Shown: piece after piece, positions 30,881-41,843 of the stretch
Layout: the number at the start of each line of letters is the position of its first letter
Numbering within the stretch: position 1 is the stretch's first letter
Source: Lachnospiraceae bacterium
GTDB taxonomy: Bacteria; Bacillota; Clostridia; Lachnospirales; Lachnospiraceae
Direction of reading: 5' to 3'
Length of the DNA stretch: 47,500 nucleotides
Assembly: GCA_022845895.1 (NCBI GenBank)
Contig: AP025573.1
Location: 1-47,500, forward strand
Notes under the pieces: generated by a model
What the model was told of the DNA's origin: nothing
What the model saw: the letters and a program-made list of their open reading frames with translations, nothing else
The model's database searches: none
Program-made: the position numbers and the translations under genes

Positions 30881-31842
30881 AACATAAAAACTACAAAGGA
30901 AATATGATAGAGCTGCTGAGCAATAATATCGTATGGTTCCTGCTTGTCATATCACTGATCGTGATGGGAATCTACCAGCCGGCGTTCTTTACCGTGACCA
31001 TTATCAAGAATATTATGATACAGGCATCGGCTCTCGGCATTATGACCGTCGGGCTTGCCCATGTGCTGCTGCTTGGCGAGATAGACCTCTCTATCGTGGG
31101 AAGCATGGCATTTTCAGCAGGGCTTGGCACGTATCTGATGAAGAACAATATCCTTCCGTGGTGGCTTGCCGTCATTTTTATATTAATCTTCGGATGCCTT
31201 ATCGGATTGGTCAACGGCCTTATTATCACAAAACTCAAGGCCGCCTCTCTCATCGAGACGATTGCTATGAACCTGATTCTCATGGGAGGTCTGCTCGCGC
31301 TTACAGCGGGCCGTACATTTACCAATTTCCCGCAGGAATACAACTATGTAGGCAAAGGAAACATCGCAGGCATACCGCTTATGTCTGTTCTGCTCGTCTT
31401 CGTATTCCTGTGCATCGGCTTTCTCTGGAACAAGACTACATTTGGACGGAGCCTCTTTGCCGTGGGCGGCAATATCAGCTGTGCGAAGGCGAGCGGCATC
31501 AATGTGGACTGGGTCAAAATCATGGCTTTTGTCATCTCTTCCGGGCTATGCGCCCTCGCCGGATGGATGTATTCCGCTTACATGGGGGCGGTGCCCGCTT
31601 CGTTCGGTGACAATATGCAGATGTATGCCCTGGCCTCGGCGGTCATCGGAGGTGTCAGCCTGACGGGCGGTGTCGGTAAGGTGAATGGGGTCCTGGGCGG
31701 AGTGTTGCTCATCACATTATTCCAGGTAGGACTTAATATCCTTGGCATCAACCCGTATCTAATCAATACGGCGGGCGGTTCGATGATTATGATTGCAGTC
31801 ATCATCGATGCGCTGAAGAATAAGTACAAGGCAAACCACTAA
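30877..31842 (+). CDS. Sugar-type ABC importer permease
   Basis: A 321-aa RbsC-like permease with about nine to ten membrane helices. LGEIDLSIVGS and IGGVSLTGGVGKVNG are the conserved family stretches. It is coupled to the ATPase by a 4-base overlap (ATGA at 30877-30880). Unlike the importer at 18.7-23.2 kb, this system has one permease, so a homodimeric channel is likely. Confidence 0.92.
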   Translation: MKHKNYKGNMIELLSNNIVWFLLVISLIVMGIYQPAFFTVTIIKNIMIQASALGIMTVGLAHVLLLGEIDLSIVGSMAFSAGLGTYLMKNNILPWWLAVIFILIFGCLIGLVNGLIITKLKAASLIETIAMNLILMGGLLALTAGRTFTNFPQEYNYVGKGNIAGIPLMSVLLVFVFLCIGFLWNKTTFGRSLFAVGGNISCAKASGINVDWVKIMAFVISSGLCALAGWMYSAYMGAVPASFGDNMQMYALASAVIGGVSLTGGVGKVNGVLGGVLLITLFQVGLNILGINPYLINTAGGSMIMIAVIIDALKNKYKANH

Positions 31843-31857
31843 GGAGGTAATTCTGAT

Positions 31858-32736
31858 ATGAAGCATAAATATGGAATCCACTACGCCGTATGGGGAAATG
31901 AGTGGGATGTGGATATGAAAGAGAGAATCCGTCTGGCAGCGGAGGCCGGTTTCGACAATCTGGAGGTCACTCCGCCCGACTATGTTCCGGCTATGGATAT
32001 CGAGAAGATGAACGAATTGAAGAAATGTGCAGAAGCGTATGGTGTCGAGATGAGCTGGTGTATCGGATTCCCTAAGGAATACGACATGGCCAGCGAAGAT
32101 TCTGCAGTCAGAAGAAAGGGCATTGAATATACGAAGCACATGCTGGAGGCCATCCATATGCTGGACGGGAAGATTTTAAGCGGAATACTCTACTCAAGCT
32201 GGCCTTATGATTTCAGCAATCTTCCTGACAAGGAGCGCACATGGGAACTGGCGCTTGCGTCTGTAAGGGAATGTGTGAAGACGGCAGAAGACTATGGAAT
32301 CGTATACGCCATCGAAATGGTCAACCGCTTTGAACAGTTTGTACTGAACAGTGTAGAGGAAGGGCTCAGGTTCATCGGGCAGGTGGATTCCTCAAACTGC
32401 CGGCTGCTCCTCGATATGTTCCACATGGGTATCGAGGAGACGAGTACGCCGGATGCAATCCGTAAGGCGGGAAAGAGCCTGGCACATCTGCATGTCTGCC
32501 AGAACAACAGAGAGATTCCCGCACCTTGTGACAACGTTCCGTGGGATGCAGTCGGACAGGCGGTAAAGGATATCGGTTATGAAGGACGGATTGTCATGGA
32601 ACCGTTTGTCATAAAAGGCGGACCGGTGGGCCGGGATGTGAATATATGGAGAAATCTTATGGCTGATGTGTCACAAGAGCACATCAGTGCAGAATTGAAG
32701 AAGGGGCTTCATTATATCCAGGATATCTTTGGATAG
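31858..32736 (+). CDS. Ketose 3-epimerase of the psicose/tagatose epimerase type
   Basis: A 292-aa sugar isomerase/epimerase TIM barrel. Layout and motifs match D-psicose (allulose)/D-tagatose 3-epimerases: YAVWGNEW at the start, GILYSSWP, EMVNRFE, LLLDMFHMGIEE and MEPFV followed by GGPVGRD. The four metal ligands are present as Glu153, Asp186, His212 and Glu248. The enzyme would interconvert C3 epimers of a free ketose before phosphorylation by the next gene. AAGGAGG precedes the ATG. The exact sugar is not determined; ketopentoses and ketohexoses are both possible. Confidence 0.87.
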   Translation: MKHKYGIHYAVWGNEWDVDMKERIRLAAEAGFDNLEVTPPDYVPAMDIEKMNELKKCAEAYGVEMSWCIGFPKEYDMASEDSAVRRKGIEYTKHMLEAIHMLDGKILSGILYSSWPYDFSNLPDKERTWELALASVRECVKTAEDYGIVYAIEMVNRFEQFVLNSVEEGLRFIGQVDSSNCRLLLDMFHMGIEETSTPDAIRKAGKSLAHLHVCQNNREIPAPCDNVPWDAVGQAVKDIGYEGRIVMEPFVIKGGPVGRDVNIWRNLMADVSQEHISAELKKGLHYIQDIFG

Positions 32737-32756
32737 AGGCAAGAAAAGAATGGGGG

Positions 32757-32784
32757 CGCTGTCCGTATCACAAGACAGCGTTTT
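32757..32784 (+). terminator. Weak terminator or attenuator between epimerase and xylulokinase genes
   Basis: CGCTGTC (32757-32763) and GACAGCG (32774-32780) form a 7-bp stem with a 10-base loop followed by TTTT. Inside the operon it could reduce expression of xylulokinase relative to the transporter. Confidence 0.55.
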
Positions 32785-32809
32785 CTGTCTGAGATCAGGA
32801 GGAAATATC

Positions 32810-34291
32810 ATGGCTTGTATATTAGGAATAGACCTTGGTACATCAAGTGTCAAATCTATGCTGCTGGAAGAAGAGGAAGGGCCGGTCCATACTGCGGCAT
32901 GTGCTTATGCCGTGAATATCCCGCAGCCGGGGTATGCCCAGCAGTCTCCGATAGTCTGGTGGGATGCTGTGAAGCATACGATACAGGAATTAAAGGCAAA
33001 ATGCCCGTCCATGTTCCAGAACATCCGGGCCGTAGGATTTTCCGGACAGATGCATGGTCTCGTTCTGACTGGAAAAGACGGGGAAGTGCTCAGGCCGGCA
33101 ATCATCTGGCTGGATCAGCGGTCGGACCTTATGGCCAAGCAGATGCATGAAAATCTTGGAATGGGTCAGATGGGGGAAATCTTCCACAACCGGGCATTCT
33201 CCGGCTTTGCATTTCCCTCTCTTCTATGGGTGAAAGAACGAGAACCCGAGGTATTTGCTAAAATTAATAGCATTCTTATGCCGAAAGACTATATCCGCTT
33301 CCGTATGACAGGAGAGCTTGGGGCGGACGCATCCGATGCTTCTTCCTCCTGCATTCTGGATACGGGGAAGAGGGAATGGGCTTATGACATAATCGAACGA
33401 TACGGCATACCGAAGGGCATATTTCCGCCTGTCCATGAAGCAGAAGAGACCGCAGGATATATCACCAGGCGATGTGCCAAAGAGACAGGGCTGCCGGAGG
33501 GCATACCGGTAGTGTACGGCAGCGGGGACCAGCCGGCCCAGAGCATTGGAAACGGAGCGGTTAAGGAAGGGCTCATCATCAGCAACATAGGTACAGGAGG
33601 GCAGATTTCTGCCTACTCGGCAACAGACATCTACGATCCAAAGCTGCGCATCCATACATTCTGCCATGCCTTGAACCGGGCATATACCATATTCGGCGCT
33701 ACACTTTGCAGCGGCATGTCCATGAACTGGCTGAAAGACAAGATTCTTGAAGCAAAAAGCTATCAGGAACTGGGCGATGCGGCAGCCGAGACCGAACCTG
33801 GCGCCGGAGGGCTTCTCTACCTTCCCTATCTGACAGGAGAGAGGACACCACATATGGATGCGGGAGCCAGCGGCATGTTTTTCGGTATGCGGCTGATACA
33901 TGACAGGAGGCATTTTGTGCGGAGCGTGATGGAAGGGGTCGTATATTCCCTCAAGGATTCTCTGCAGATATTTGAACAGATGGGCCTTCGGGCAGACCGT
34001 ATCATCGCATCCGGCGGCGGTGCGGCGAGTCCTATCTGGCTGCAGATTCAGGCGGATATTCTGGAAAAGGAGATCTGCGTGAGCGCAGTGAAGGAGCAGG
34101 CATGTCTTGGCGCGTGCATCCTGGCGGGTGCCGGAACGGGGATGCTTGAGAGTACGGAAGAAGGAGTAAAGCGATATGTCAGCTTTCGTGGCGACACATA
34201 TGAGCCGAGAGAACGCCTGAAGGATATGTACCGAGAACAGCACAGGAAATATCAGCAGCTGTACCAGGCTGCAAAGGGGCTGATGAGGTAA
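32810..34291 (+). CDS. xylB: Xylulokinase (FGGY family)
   Basis: Phosphorylates D-xylulose to xylulose 5-phosphate. The 493 aa begin with GIDLGTSSVKS (phosphate loop), contain the xylulokinase signature GFSGQMHGL near 77-83, a likely catalytic Asp in GSGDQPAQSIG and an ATP-site segment ASGGGAASPIW. The start at 32810 follows CAGGAGG; the frame opens at 32729 inside the epimerase gene, with no ribosome site there. Other FGGY kinases (e.g. ribulokinase) are possible but the SGQMHGL motif favours xylulose. Confidence 0.92.
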   Translation: MACILGIDLGTSSVKSMLLEEEEGPVHTAACAYAVNIPQPGYAQQSPIVWWDAVKHTIQELKAKCPSMFQNIRAVGFSGQMHGLVLTGKDGEVLRPAIIWLDQRSDLMAKQMHENLGMGQMGEIFHNRAFSGFAFPSLLWVKEREPEVFAKINSILMPKDYIRFRMTGELGADASDASSSCILDTGKREWAYDIIERYGIPKGIFPPVHEAEETAGYITRRCAKETGLPEGIPVVYGSGDQPAQSIGNGAVKEGLIISNIGTGGQISAYSATDIYDPKLRIHTFCHALNRAYTIFGATLCSGMSMNWLKDKILEAKSYQELGDAAAETEPGAGGLLYLPYLTGERTPHMDAGASGMFFGMRLIHDRRHFVRSVMEGVVYSLKDSLQIFEQMGLRADRIIASGGGAASPIWLQIQADILEKEICVSAVKEQACLGACILAGAGTGMLESTEEGVKRYVSFRGDTYEPRERLKDMYREQHRKYQQLYQAAKGLMR

Positions 34292-34306
34292 GGGAGGTCC
34301 GGGATA

Positions 34307-34553
34307 TTGCATATAAAAGAAAAACGGTGTCTTCGGCTAGGCATACTCGGCTGCGGCATGATCTGCCAGGCAGGCGCTCCTGGCAGGAAAGCATGTCTTC
34401 GTAGAGAAGCCCATGGGCGTTACGGTAGAAGAATGCCAGGAGATTTATACGGGAGGCAAGGCTTGTGCACAGGGAAGACATGTATTCCTGGATTATACTG
34501 GCGGAATTAGCAGGCATATATATAAAATGGGAGAACTACCGATTATTGAATAA
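34307..34553 (+). pseudogene. Remnant of a Gfo/Idh/MocA-family oxidoreductase
   Basis: The first frame (from 34307) reads LRLGILGCGMI, the NAD-binding start of Gfo/Idh/MocA dehydrogenases. From 34383, in another frame, the next recognisable part is AGKHVFVEKPMGVTVEECQ, the conserved segment that normally lies about 80-100 residues from the N-terminus. So the middle of the Rossmann domain is deleted with a frameshift, and the C-terminal two thirds are lost (stop at 34551-34553). It follows xylB in the same direction and was probably the last gene of that operon. The 160 bp up to the mobile element show no recognisable coding. Confidence 0.75.
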
Positions 34554-34713
34554 GAAGGCGCCTGAAGTGGCCAGATTATTGCTGAAGTTGATCGGCTGTA
34601 AGACCTTGGTCATCGCGGCAGCAAAAGACCCGATACACAGATTGCAGTTTCCATCTCTACGCTATTCATCGTCTACACAAAATATTCTGAAAAAAACATT
34701 CCCAAAAGGGCGG

Positions 34714-34730
34714 TACTCATAAAACAGCAT
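34714..34730 (+). repeat. Left terminal inverted repeat of the mobile element
   Basis: TACTCATAAAACAGCAT is the reverse complement of 43176-43192 with one mismatch. It lies 49 bp outside the recombinase stop codon, the usual place for an element end. The GA within ATGAGTA (minus strand) could be the crossover dinucleotide used by TndX/TnpX-type enzymes (inference). Confidence 0.75.
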
Positions 34731-34744
34731 AGGATTGTTTTCGG

Positions 34745-34762
34745 GAAACGGCGTAGCTTCGG

Positions 34763-34774
<12 letters not shown>
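34745..34774. other. Strong hairpin at the 3' end of the recombinase gene
   Basis: Arms 34745-34757 and 34762-34774 pair over 13 bases (one G-T) around the loop TTCG. In plus-strand RNA this would be an exceptionally stable C(UUCG)G tetraloop. The recombinase stop codon (34763-34765) falls inside it. No proper T tract follows on the minus strand, so a terminator role is uncertain. Confidence 0.65.
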
Positions 34775-36595
<1,821 letters not shown>

Positions 36596-36772
36596 TCCTT
36601 TCCGTCCTTTCTTTTGAAATCGGGGTTTGCAGTTTCGTAGCAAGCATAGGAACCGGATAGCCGTTCCCGTAAAATGCCCGTCTGTCGCCGCTGCATTTTG
36701 CTTGTTGGGAAGTATCCCAAACCCTCATTTTGTAAGCCCCTTGAATTGCAGAAGCAGCCGACGCTCCAATCT

Positions 36773-37066
36773 CTAAACTTCATCCATGAGCCGCTTTATC
36801 TCGTCCATGTCGTCGGCGTAAATACGCCCTGTTTCGTTGATACGCCTTGCAATCTGGTTGGCATTCACGCCGATTTTCTGAAGCTGCGCCGTATGTGCTT
36901 TAACCTCTTGCAAATCTAAAACAATAATGTACCCGTCAATGAGCATTTTACGGGAATAAGCAGATAGGTTTATCGTCGGTATCTGCTTCATTTTTTCCTC
37001 AATCAACGCCCGTTCGTCCCCTGTTACCCGTACAATGATTTGCACGTTCCGTTTTCTGTTTTCCAT
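36773..37066 (-). CDS. mobC: MobC-like relaxosome accessory protein
   Basis: A 97-aa protein with a ribbon-helix-helix type N-terminus (NVQIIVRVTGDERALIEEKM) and the conserved middle NLSAYSRKMLIDGY, followed by QLQKIGVNANQIARRINETG. MobC helps a relaxase nick the transfer origin. No relaxase gene follows, so it is an orphan and a sign of deletion in the element. It is divergent from the TetR gene. Confidence 0.85.
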   Translation of the reverse strand: MENRKRNVQIIVRVTGDERALIEEKMKQIPTINLSAYSRKMLIDGYIIVLDLQEVKAHTAQLQKIGVNANQIARRINETGRIYADDMDEIKRLMDEV

Positions 37067-37266
37067 GCGTTGCCCCCTTTCGCTAATAAGACGTTTACAT
37101 ACGGCATTTCTGCCAGCTTTTTGGAAAAAACCCTTTTACTACCTACAACACCACAGGGGTCGATTTTGCCAAAGTTTCAGAGAAAATTTTTCAAAAAGTT
37201 TTCTCACTTCTTAGTACAAGAAAAATCGAAAAATGCCAATTCTATAATGCAAAAAATTTTAAACTA

Positions 37267-37323
37267 TTGACAAAGCACCCTCTTTGCTGTATCATATAAC
37301 AGTGTTATATAGCACTGTTATAT
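37267..37323 (+). promoter_or_regulatory. Promoter and TetR operator of the ABC exporter operon
   Basis: TTGACA (37267-37272) and TATCAT (37290-37295) are 17 bases apart. A perfect inverted repeat, ATATAACAGTG (37294-37304) and CACTGTTATAT (37313-37323) with an 8-bp spacer, starts in the -10 box and covers the start point. That is a textbook place for TetR-type autorepression. A second, overlapping palindrome, ATAACA-G-TGTTAT, lies at 37296-37308. Confidence 0.8.
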
Positions 37324-37338
37324 GCGAGGAGTGAGTTA

Positions 37339-37956
37339 ATGAATGAAGTAGAGCAGACGACATTACACCAGATATTTTTAGCCGCTATGCAAGAATTTCT
37401 TGAAAAAGGCTTTAAGTCCGCTTCTTTGCGGAATATTGTCAAGACGGCGGGCGTGACAACTGGGGCGTTTTATGGCTACTATGACAGCAAGGAAAAATTA
37501 TTTGAAGCGTTGGTCGGCGAACATTACAACTTTCTGTTAGATTGCTTTCGCAAGGCGCAAAAAGAATTTGCAGAAATCCCGCCGGAGGAACAGCCCGACA
37601 ATCTTACCTCTACTTCCGGTGAATGTATGTATGAAATGCTTTTGTACGCTTATGAACACTTGAATGAATTTAAGCTCATTCTTTGTTGTTCCGAGGGAAC
37701 GCGCTTTTCAAAGTTGATTGACGAAATGGTGGAAATAGAAACAAACGCAACACATGATTATTTCAAGGTGCTTGAAAGGTTGGGCAGGCCGGTTTCCTCG
37801 ATTGATAAACGGTTAGAGCATATCTTGATTACAGGAATGTTCAACACTTTTTTTGAATTGATTATACATGAAATGCCGCTTGAAGAAGCAAAGCATTATC
37901 TAAAAGAAATGCGAGCCTTTTACACCGCCGGGTGGATGAAAATTATGGGGCAATAA
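37339..37956 (+). CDS. TetR/AcrR-family transcriptional regulator
   Basis: A 205-aa repressor. The N-terminal HTH includes GFKSASLRNIVKTAGVTTGA followed by FYGYYDSKEKLFEALV, typical of TetR proteins. The C-terminal ligand domain is all-helical. GAGGAG precedes the ATG, and its likely operator overlaps the promoter. It should sense a compound exported by the two ABC subunits downstream. Confidence 0.93.
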   Translation: MNEVEQTTLHQIFLAAMQEFLEKGFKSASLRNIVKTAGVTTGAFYGYYDSKEKLFEALVGEHYNFLLDCFRKAQKEFAEIPPEEQPDNLTSTSGECMYEMLLYAYEHLNEFKLILCCSEGTRFSKLIDEMVEIETNATHDYFKVLERLGRPVSSIDKRLEHILITGMFNTFFELIIHEMPLEEAKHYLKEMRAFYTAGWMKIMGQ

Positions 37957-38067
37957 GCCCTATAATTTTTACACATGAGTTAGTTAACGCTAACTATCAA
38001 ATTGGATATTTGCGGTTTATCATAAGCCCTTTTATCATACACAAAAAAATTAAGGAGGTTTTTTTCA

Positions 38068-39888
38068 ATGAAAAAACAGTCTAACTTATCACGATTGATG
38101 GGTTATGCCGGAGGGCATAAGATATTGACCTATCTTTCATGGATACTGTCAGTCATGAGTGCGCTGTTGGCTCTTGTGCCATTTTGGTACATATGGCGTA
38201 TTGTTCACGACATACTGGAAGTTTCCCCGGACTTCTCACGGGCGGGGAATATTGCAAGCTACGGTTGGTCTGCGGTATTGTTTGCGGTACTCTCTATTGT
38301 TGTCTATATCGCCGGTCTGATGTGTTCGCACATGAGCGCGTTCCGGGTTGCCGCCAATATCCGAAAAGAGCTTATGCGGCACATTACAGCCCTGCCGCTG
38401 GGGGTAACGGAAAAGTACGGAAGCGGCAATCTGCGAAGGATTGTCAACACCTCAAGCGCCGCAACGGAAACCTATCTCGCACACAGGCTCCCCGACAAAG
38501 CGGGAGCGATTGTTACCCCCATAGGGCTGCTCTTTCTACTGCTTGCTTTCGATTGGCGGTTAGGGCTTTTGAGCCTTGTTCCCGTTGTGCTTGGCTTTTT
38601 GATTATGATGAAAATGACCGGAAAAGACATGGCGCAGAGAATGGAACAATACCAAAATTCACTTTCCGATATGTCAAATGAGGCCGTTGAATATGTACGG
38701 GGTGTACCCGTAGTAAAGACGTTCGGGCAGACAATCTTTTCTTTCAAACGCTTCAAAGATGCGATAGACAATTACGAAACATGGGTAATTGCGTACACAA
38801 AGGGGTTGCGTCTGCCCATGATGTTCTATACAACGGCAATCAACGGCGTATTCGCGTTTCTGATTGCTGGAGGTATTCTCTTTACAAGGGGCGGCGTAAC
38901 AAATGAACTGCTCCTAAACCTTATCTTCTATATTGTGATTACTCCTGTCATTGGTACAACACTCACAAAAATTATGTTTATGAGTGAGGACTCAATGATT
39001 GTAGGGGACGCGTTAGGCAGAATTGATGAAGTGCTAAACGAAAAGCCATTGTCTAAAAGCAGCGTGAATAATATCCCTAAAGACAATGGAATTACATTAG
39101 AACACGTTAGTTACAGCTACAAGGTGAATGACTCCGAAGGAGGCAGAGAGGGTGGCCTGGGCCATGACGGAGAAAAAAACGCGCTGAATGATGTATCGCT
39201 TCGGGTTGCGCCGGGACAGGTGATTGCATTGGTAGGTGCGTCTGGCGGAGGCAAGACGACACTTGCAAATATTGTAACAAGATTTTTTGACCCGCAAAAA
39301 GGGCGCATACTGATTGGCAATATCGACATACGCGATATTCCAAAGGAAACATTGATGAATAAGGTATCCTTTGTTTTTCAGAATAGCCGCCTTATCAAAG
39401 CGTCCATAGTGGAAAATGTGCGTATGGCAAAGCCTGACGCTACACGCGAAGAAATCACCCATGCGTTGAAAGCTGCACAATGCTTGGATATTATCGAAAA
39501 ATTACCGAATGGCATTGATACGGTTGTGGGTACAAACGGCGTGTACCTGTCCGGCGGTGAACAGCAAAGAATAGCGATTGCCCGCGCAATTTTGAAAAAT
39601 GCGCCTATCCTAATTCTTGATGAAGCGACCGCGTTTGCAGACCCCGACAATGAGGTGCGCGTACAACAGGCTTTGTCTGCCCTTTCAAAAGGAAAAACGG
39701 TTATCATGATTGCACACAGGCTGTCGTCAATCACAGGTGCAGATTGTATTTATGTTATGCAAGACGGTGAGATTGTCGAGAGTGGCACACATAATGAGCT
39801 GTTGGAGAGAAACGGCGTATTTACAAGAATGTGGAGGAATTATTCCGAAGCGGCAGAATGGAAAATTGCAAAGGAGGTAACAGCATGA
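38068..39888 (+). CDS. Heterodimeric ABC exporter subunit 1 (TMD-NBD fusion)
   Basis: A 606-aa half-transporter with six membrane helices (residues ~15-310) and a C-terminal ATPase. Walker A is GASGGGKTT, the signature LSGGEQQR and Walker B LILDEATAFADPDNE. The ATAFADP form is shared with YbtP/YbtQ and IrtA/B-type transporters as well as drug exporters. AAGGAGG precedes the ATG, 111 bp after TetR. Its stop overlaps subunit 2 (ATGA). The substrate is unknown; drug or peptide export is likely given TetR control and mobile context. Confidence 0.92.
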   Translation: MKKQSNLSRLMGYAGGHKILTYLSWILSVMSALLALVPFWYIWRIVHDILEVSPDFSRAGNIASYGWSAVLFAVLSIVVYIAGLMCSHMSAFRVAANIRKELMRHITALPLGVTEKYGSGNLRRIVNTSSAATETYLAHRLPDKAGAIVTPIGLLFLLLAFDWRLGLLSLVPVVLGFLIMMKMTGKDMAQRMEQYQNSLSDMSNEAVEYVRGVPVVKTFGQTIFSFKRFKDAIDNYETWVIAYTKGLRLPMMFYTTAINGVFAFLIAGGILFTRGGVTNELLLNLIFYIVITPVIGTTLTKIMFMSEDSMIVGDALGRIDEVLNEKPLSKSSVNNIPKDNGITLEHVSYSYKVNDSEGGREGGLGHDGEKNALNDVSLRVAPGQVIALVGASGGGKTTLANIVTRFFDPQKGRILIGNIDIRDIPKETLMNKVSFVFQNSRLIKASIVENVRMAKPDATREEITHALKAAQCLDIIEKLPNGIDTVVGTNGVYLSGGEQQRIAIARAILKNAPILILDEATAFADPDNEVRVQQALSALSKGKTVIMIAHRLSSITGADCIYVMQDGEIVESGTHNELLERNGVFTRMWRNYSEAAEWKIAKEVTA

Positions 39889-41615
39889 TTAAGACATTGC
39901 AAAGACGGTTTGCGTTATCAAGACAAGGAGCTGTCGATTTAATAAAAGGCTGTATTGCTTGCGTTTTGCAGGACATATCCTTTATGCTTCCGGTGGGGCT
40001 GCTCTATAATTTTGTCATTGACACCATGAACGGGGGCGTAAATGGAAGCCGCATTGCTTTCTATGGGGTTGGCGCTTTGGTTTGCTTATGCCTTATCTTT
40101 GTTGTAACTTGGTTTCAATATAACGCCACCTATTTAGCGACTTATGTGGAAAGCGGAGTAAGACGCATTTCGTTAGCAGAGCAGCTCCGCAAAATCCCTT
40201 TATCCTTTTTTGGAAAAAAAGACCTTGCCGATTTAACAAACTCCATTATGGGCGATTGTGCCACACTTGAACAGGCATTTTCCCATTATGTACCCGCTTT
40301 GGCAGGCTCCCTTATTTCAACAACGCTGATTGCGATTTGTCTGTTTGCTATAGACTTTCGTATGGCTCTTGCGGCTGTTTGGGTTTTGCCGATAGCATTT
40401 ACAATTACATTCTTTTCAGCCCGCATACAGGAATACTTTAACCGTAAATCCGTAGCGGCAAATGTCGCGCTTGAAAGCGGCGTACAGGAGTGTATCGAGA
40501 GTTTGCAGGACTTAAAGGCGAACAATGCGGAAGAAAGTTATCTGAAAGGGCTGGATAAGAAAATTGATAATGTGGAAAAGCGGCATATTATAACAGAGCT
40601 TGGGACTGCCCTTTTCGTTGTTTCCTCTACGTTGATATTAAAGTTCGGGATTGCTACGGTTGCGCTTGTAGGCTCAGCTCTACTTATTCGTGGGGAGATT
40701 GATATTCCGCTGTTCTTTATGTTTTTACTTGTAGCTTCAAGGCTGTATGCCCCGCTTGAGGGCGCATTACAAAATCTTGCTGCGGTAATCTCCACCAAAA
40801 CGAACATAAACCGTATGAACGAAATCCTTGACCAGCCCATTCAAACAGGCAGCAAACATGTAACAAATAAAGGCTATGACATTGTATTCGACCATGTAGG
40901 ATTTGCTTATAACACTGGGGAAACCGTTTTGAAAGACGTGTCCTTTACGGCAAAACAGGGAGAAGTTACCGCATTGGTCGGCCCGTCAGGCGGCGGTAAA
41001 ACTACGGTATCACGCCTTGCCGCGCGGTTTTGGGATATAAGCAAAGGCAAAATTACTGTCGGCGGTATGGATATATCAAAAATAGAGCCGGAAACATTGC
41101 TGTCGCTGTACTCTATCGTGTTTCAGGATGTGACGCTGTTTAACAATACAATCATGGAGAATATCAGAATTGGTAGAAAAGACGCCACAGATGAAGAAGT
41201 GATTGCAGCGGCAAGATTGGCAAATTGTGAGGAGTTTGCGGCAAAGCTCCCGGACGGTTATCACAGTATGATTGGTGAAAACGGCTGCGAACTGTCCGGC
41301 GGTGAAAGGCAGCGTATTTCAATCGCCCGCGCTTTCCTCAAAAATTCTCCTATCATCTTACTTGACGAAGCAACGGCAAGCCTTGATGTAGAAAATGAAA
41401 CATTGATACAGGCTGCCTTGTCAAGGCTGATAAAGGATAAGACCGTACTTGTTATCGCCCACCGTATGCGTACCGTAAGCGGCGCGAATAAAGTAGTTGT
41501 GCTTTCAGACGGTTCTGCTGCCGAACAGGGAACGCCGGGGGACCTGATGAACACAGGTAAGATTTATCCCCACATGGTAAAGCTGCAAATGATTAGTCAA
41601 GATTGGGGCATTTAG
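39885..41615 (+). CDS. Heterodimeric ABC exporter subunit 2 (TMD-NBD fusion)
   Basis: A 576-aa half-transporter with an N-terminal six-helix domain and ATPase motifs GPSGGGKTT, LSGGERQR and ILLDEATASLDVENE. The start at 39885 (MIKTLQRRF) has AAGGAGG and overlaps the previous stop by four bases. The frame is open further upstream (39831), inside subunit 1, without a ribosome site. Both subunits keep the catalytic Glu after Walker B, so both ATP sites may be active. Confidence 0.92.
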   Translation: MIKTLQRRFALSRQGAVDLIKGCIACVLQDISFMLPVGLLYNFVIDTMNGGVNGSRIAFYGVGALVCLCLIFVVTWFQYNATYLATYVESGVRRISLAEQLRKIPLSFFGKKDLADLTNSIMGDCATLEQAFSHYVPALAGSLISTTLIAICLFAIDFRMALAAVWVLPIAFTITFFSARIQEYFNRKSVAANVALESGVQECIESLQDLKANNAEESYLKGLDKKIDNVEKRHIITELGTALFVVSSTLILKFGIATVALVGSALLIRGEIDIPLFFMFLLVASRLYAPLEGALQNLAAVISTKTNINRMNEILDQPIQTGSKHVTNKGYDIVFDHVGFAYNTGETVLKDVSFTAKQGEVTALVGPSGGGKTTVSRLAARFWDISKGKITVGGMDISKIEPETLLSLYSIVFQDVTLFNNTIMENIRIGRKDATDEEVIAAARLANCEEFAAKLPDGYHSMIGENGCELSGGERQRISIARAFLKNSPIILLDEATASLDVENETLIQAALSRLIKDKTVLVIAHRMRTVSGANKVVVLSDGSAAEQGTPGDLMNTGKIYPHMVKLQMISQDWGI

Positions 41616-41616
41616 C

Positions 41617-41802
41617 ATGAATACTGAATGGATAAAATGCCCCATATGTCAGAGCAAAACAAGGTTGAGAATACGGGGCGATACCGAACTGAAAAACTTT
41701 CCCCTATACTGCCCGAAATGCAAACAGGAAACTCTTATTAACGTACAGCAAATGAATATATTAGTTATCAAAGAGCCAGACGCACAGACGCAGAGCCGAT
41801 AA
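41617..41802 (+). CDS. Cysteine-rich KTR-domain protein
   Basis: A 61-aa protein with a zinc-ribbon Cys pattern (CPIC...CPKC) and the SKTRLRIR motif that names the KTR family, usually found in conjugative elements of Firmicutes beside ABC or sigma genes. Function is unknown; nucleic-acid binding is an inference from the ribbon fold. It begins one base after the exporter stop, and its stop codon lies inside the following terminator. Confidence 0.8.
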   Translation: MNTEWIKCPICQSKTRLRIRGDTELKNFPLYCPKCKQETLINVQQMNILVIKEPDAQTQSR

Positions 41803-41843
41803 CACGCAGATTTGAAATGCGGTTATCGGCTCTTTCTTTTTTT
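41792..41843 (+). terminator. Terminator of the TetR-ABC-KTR operon
   Basis: A 12-bp perfect stem (41792-41803 with 41822-41833), extended by CGCA/TGCG inside, is followed by TTCTTTTTTT. The KTR stop codon is in the left arm. Confidence 0.9.

Noticed and set aside
34554..34713. Possible gene in the open frame 34465-34722
   Set aside because: It overlaps the broken oxidoreductase in another frame, has no ribosome site, and the translation resembles no family I know.
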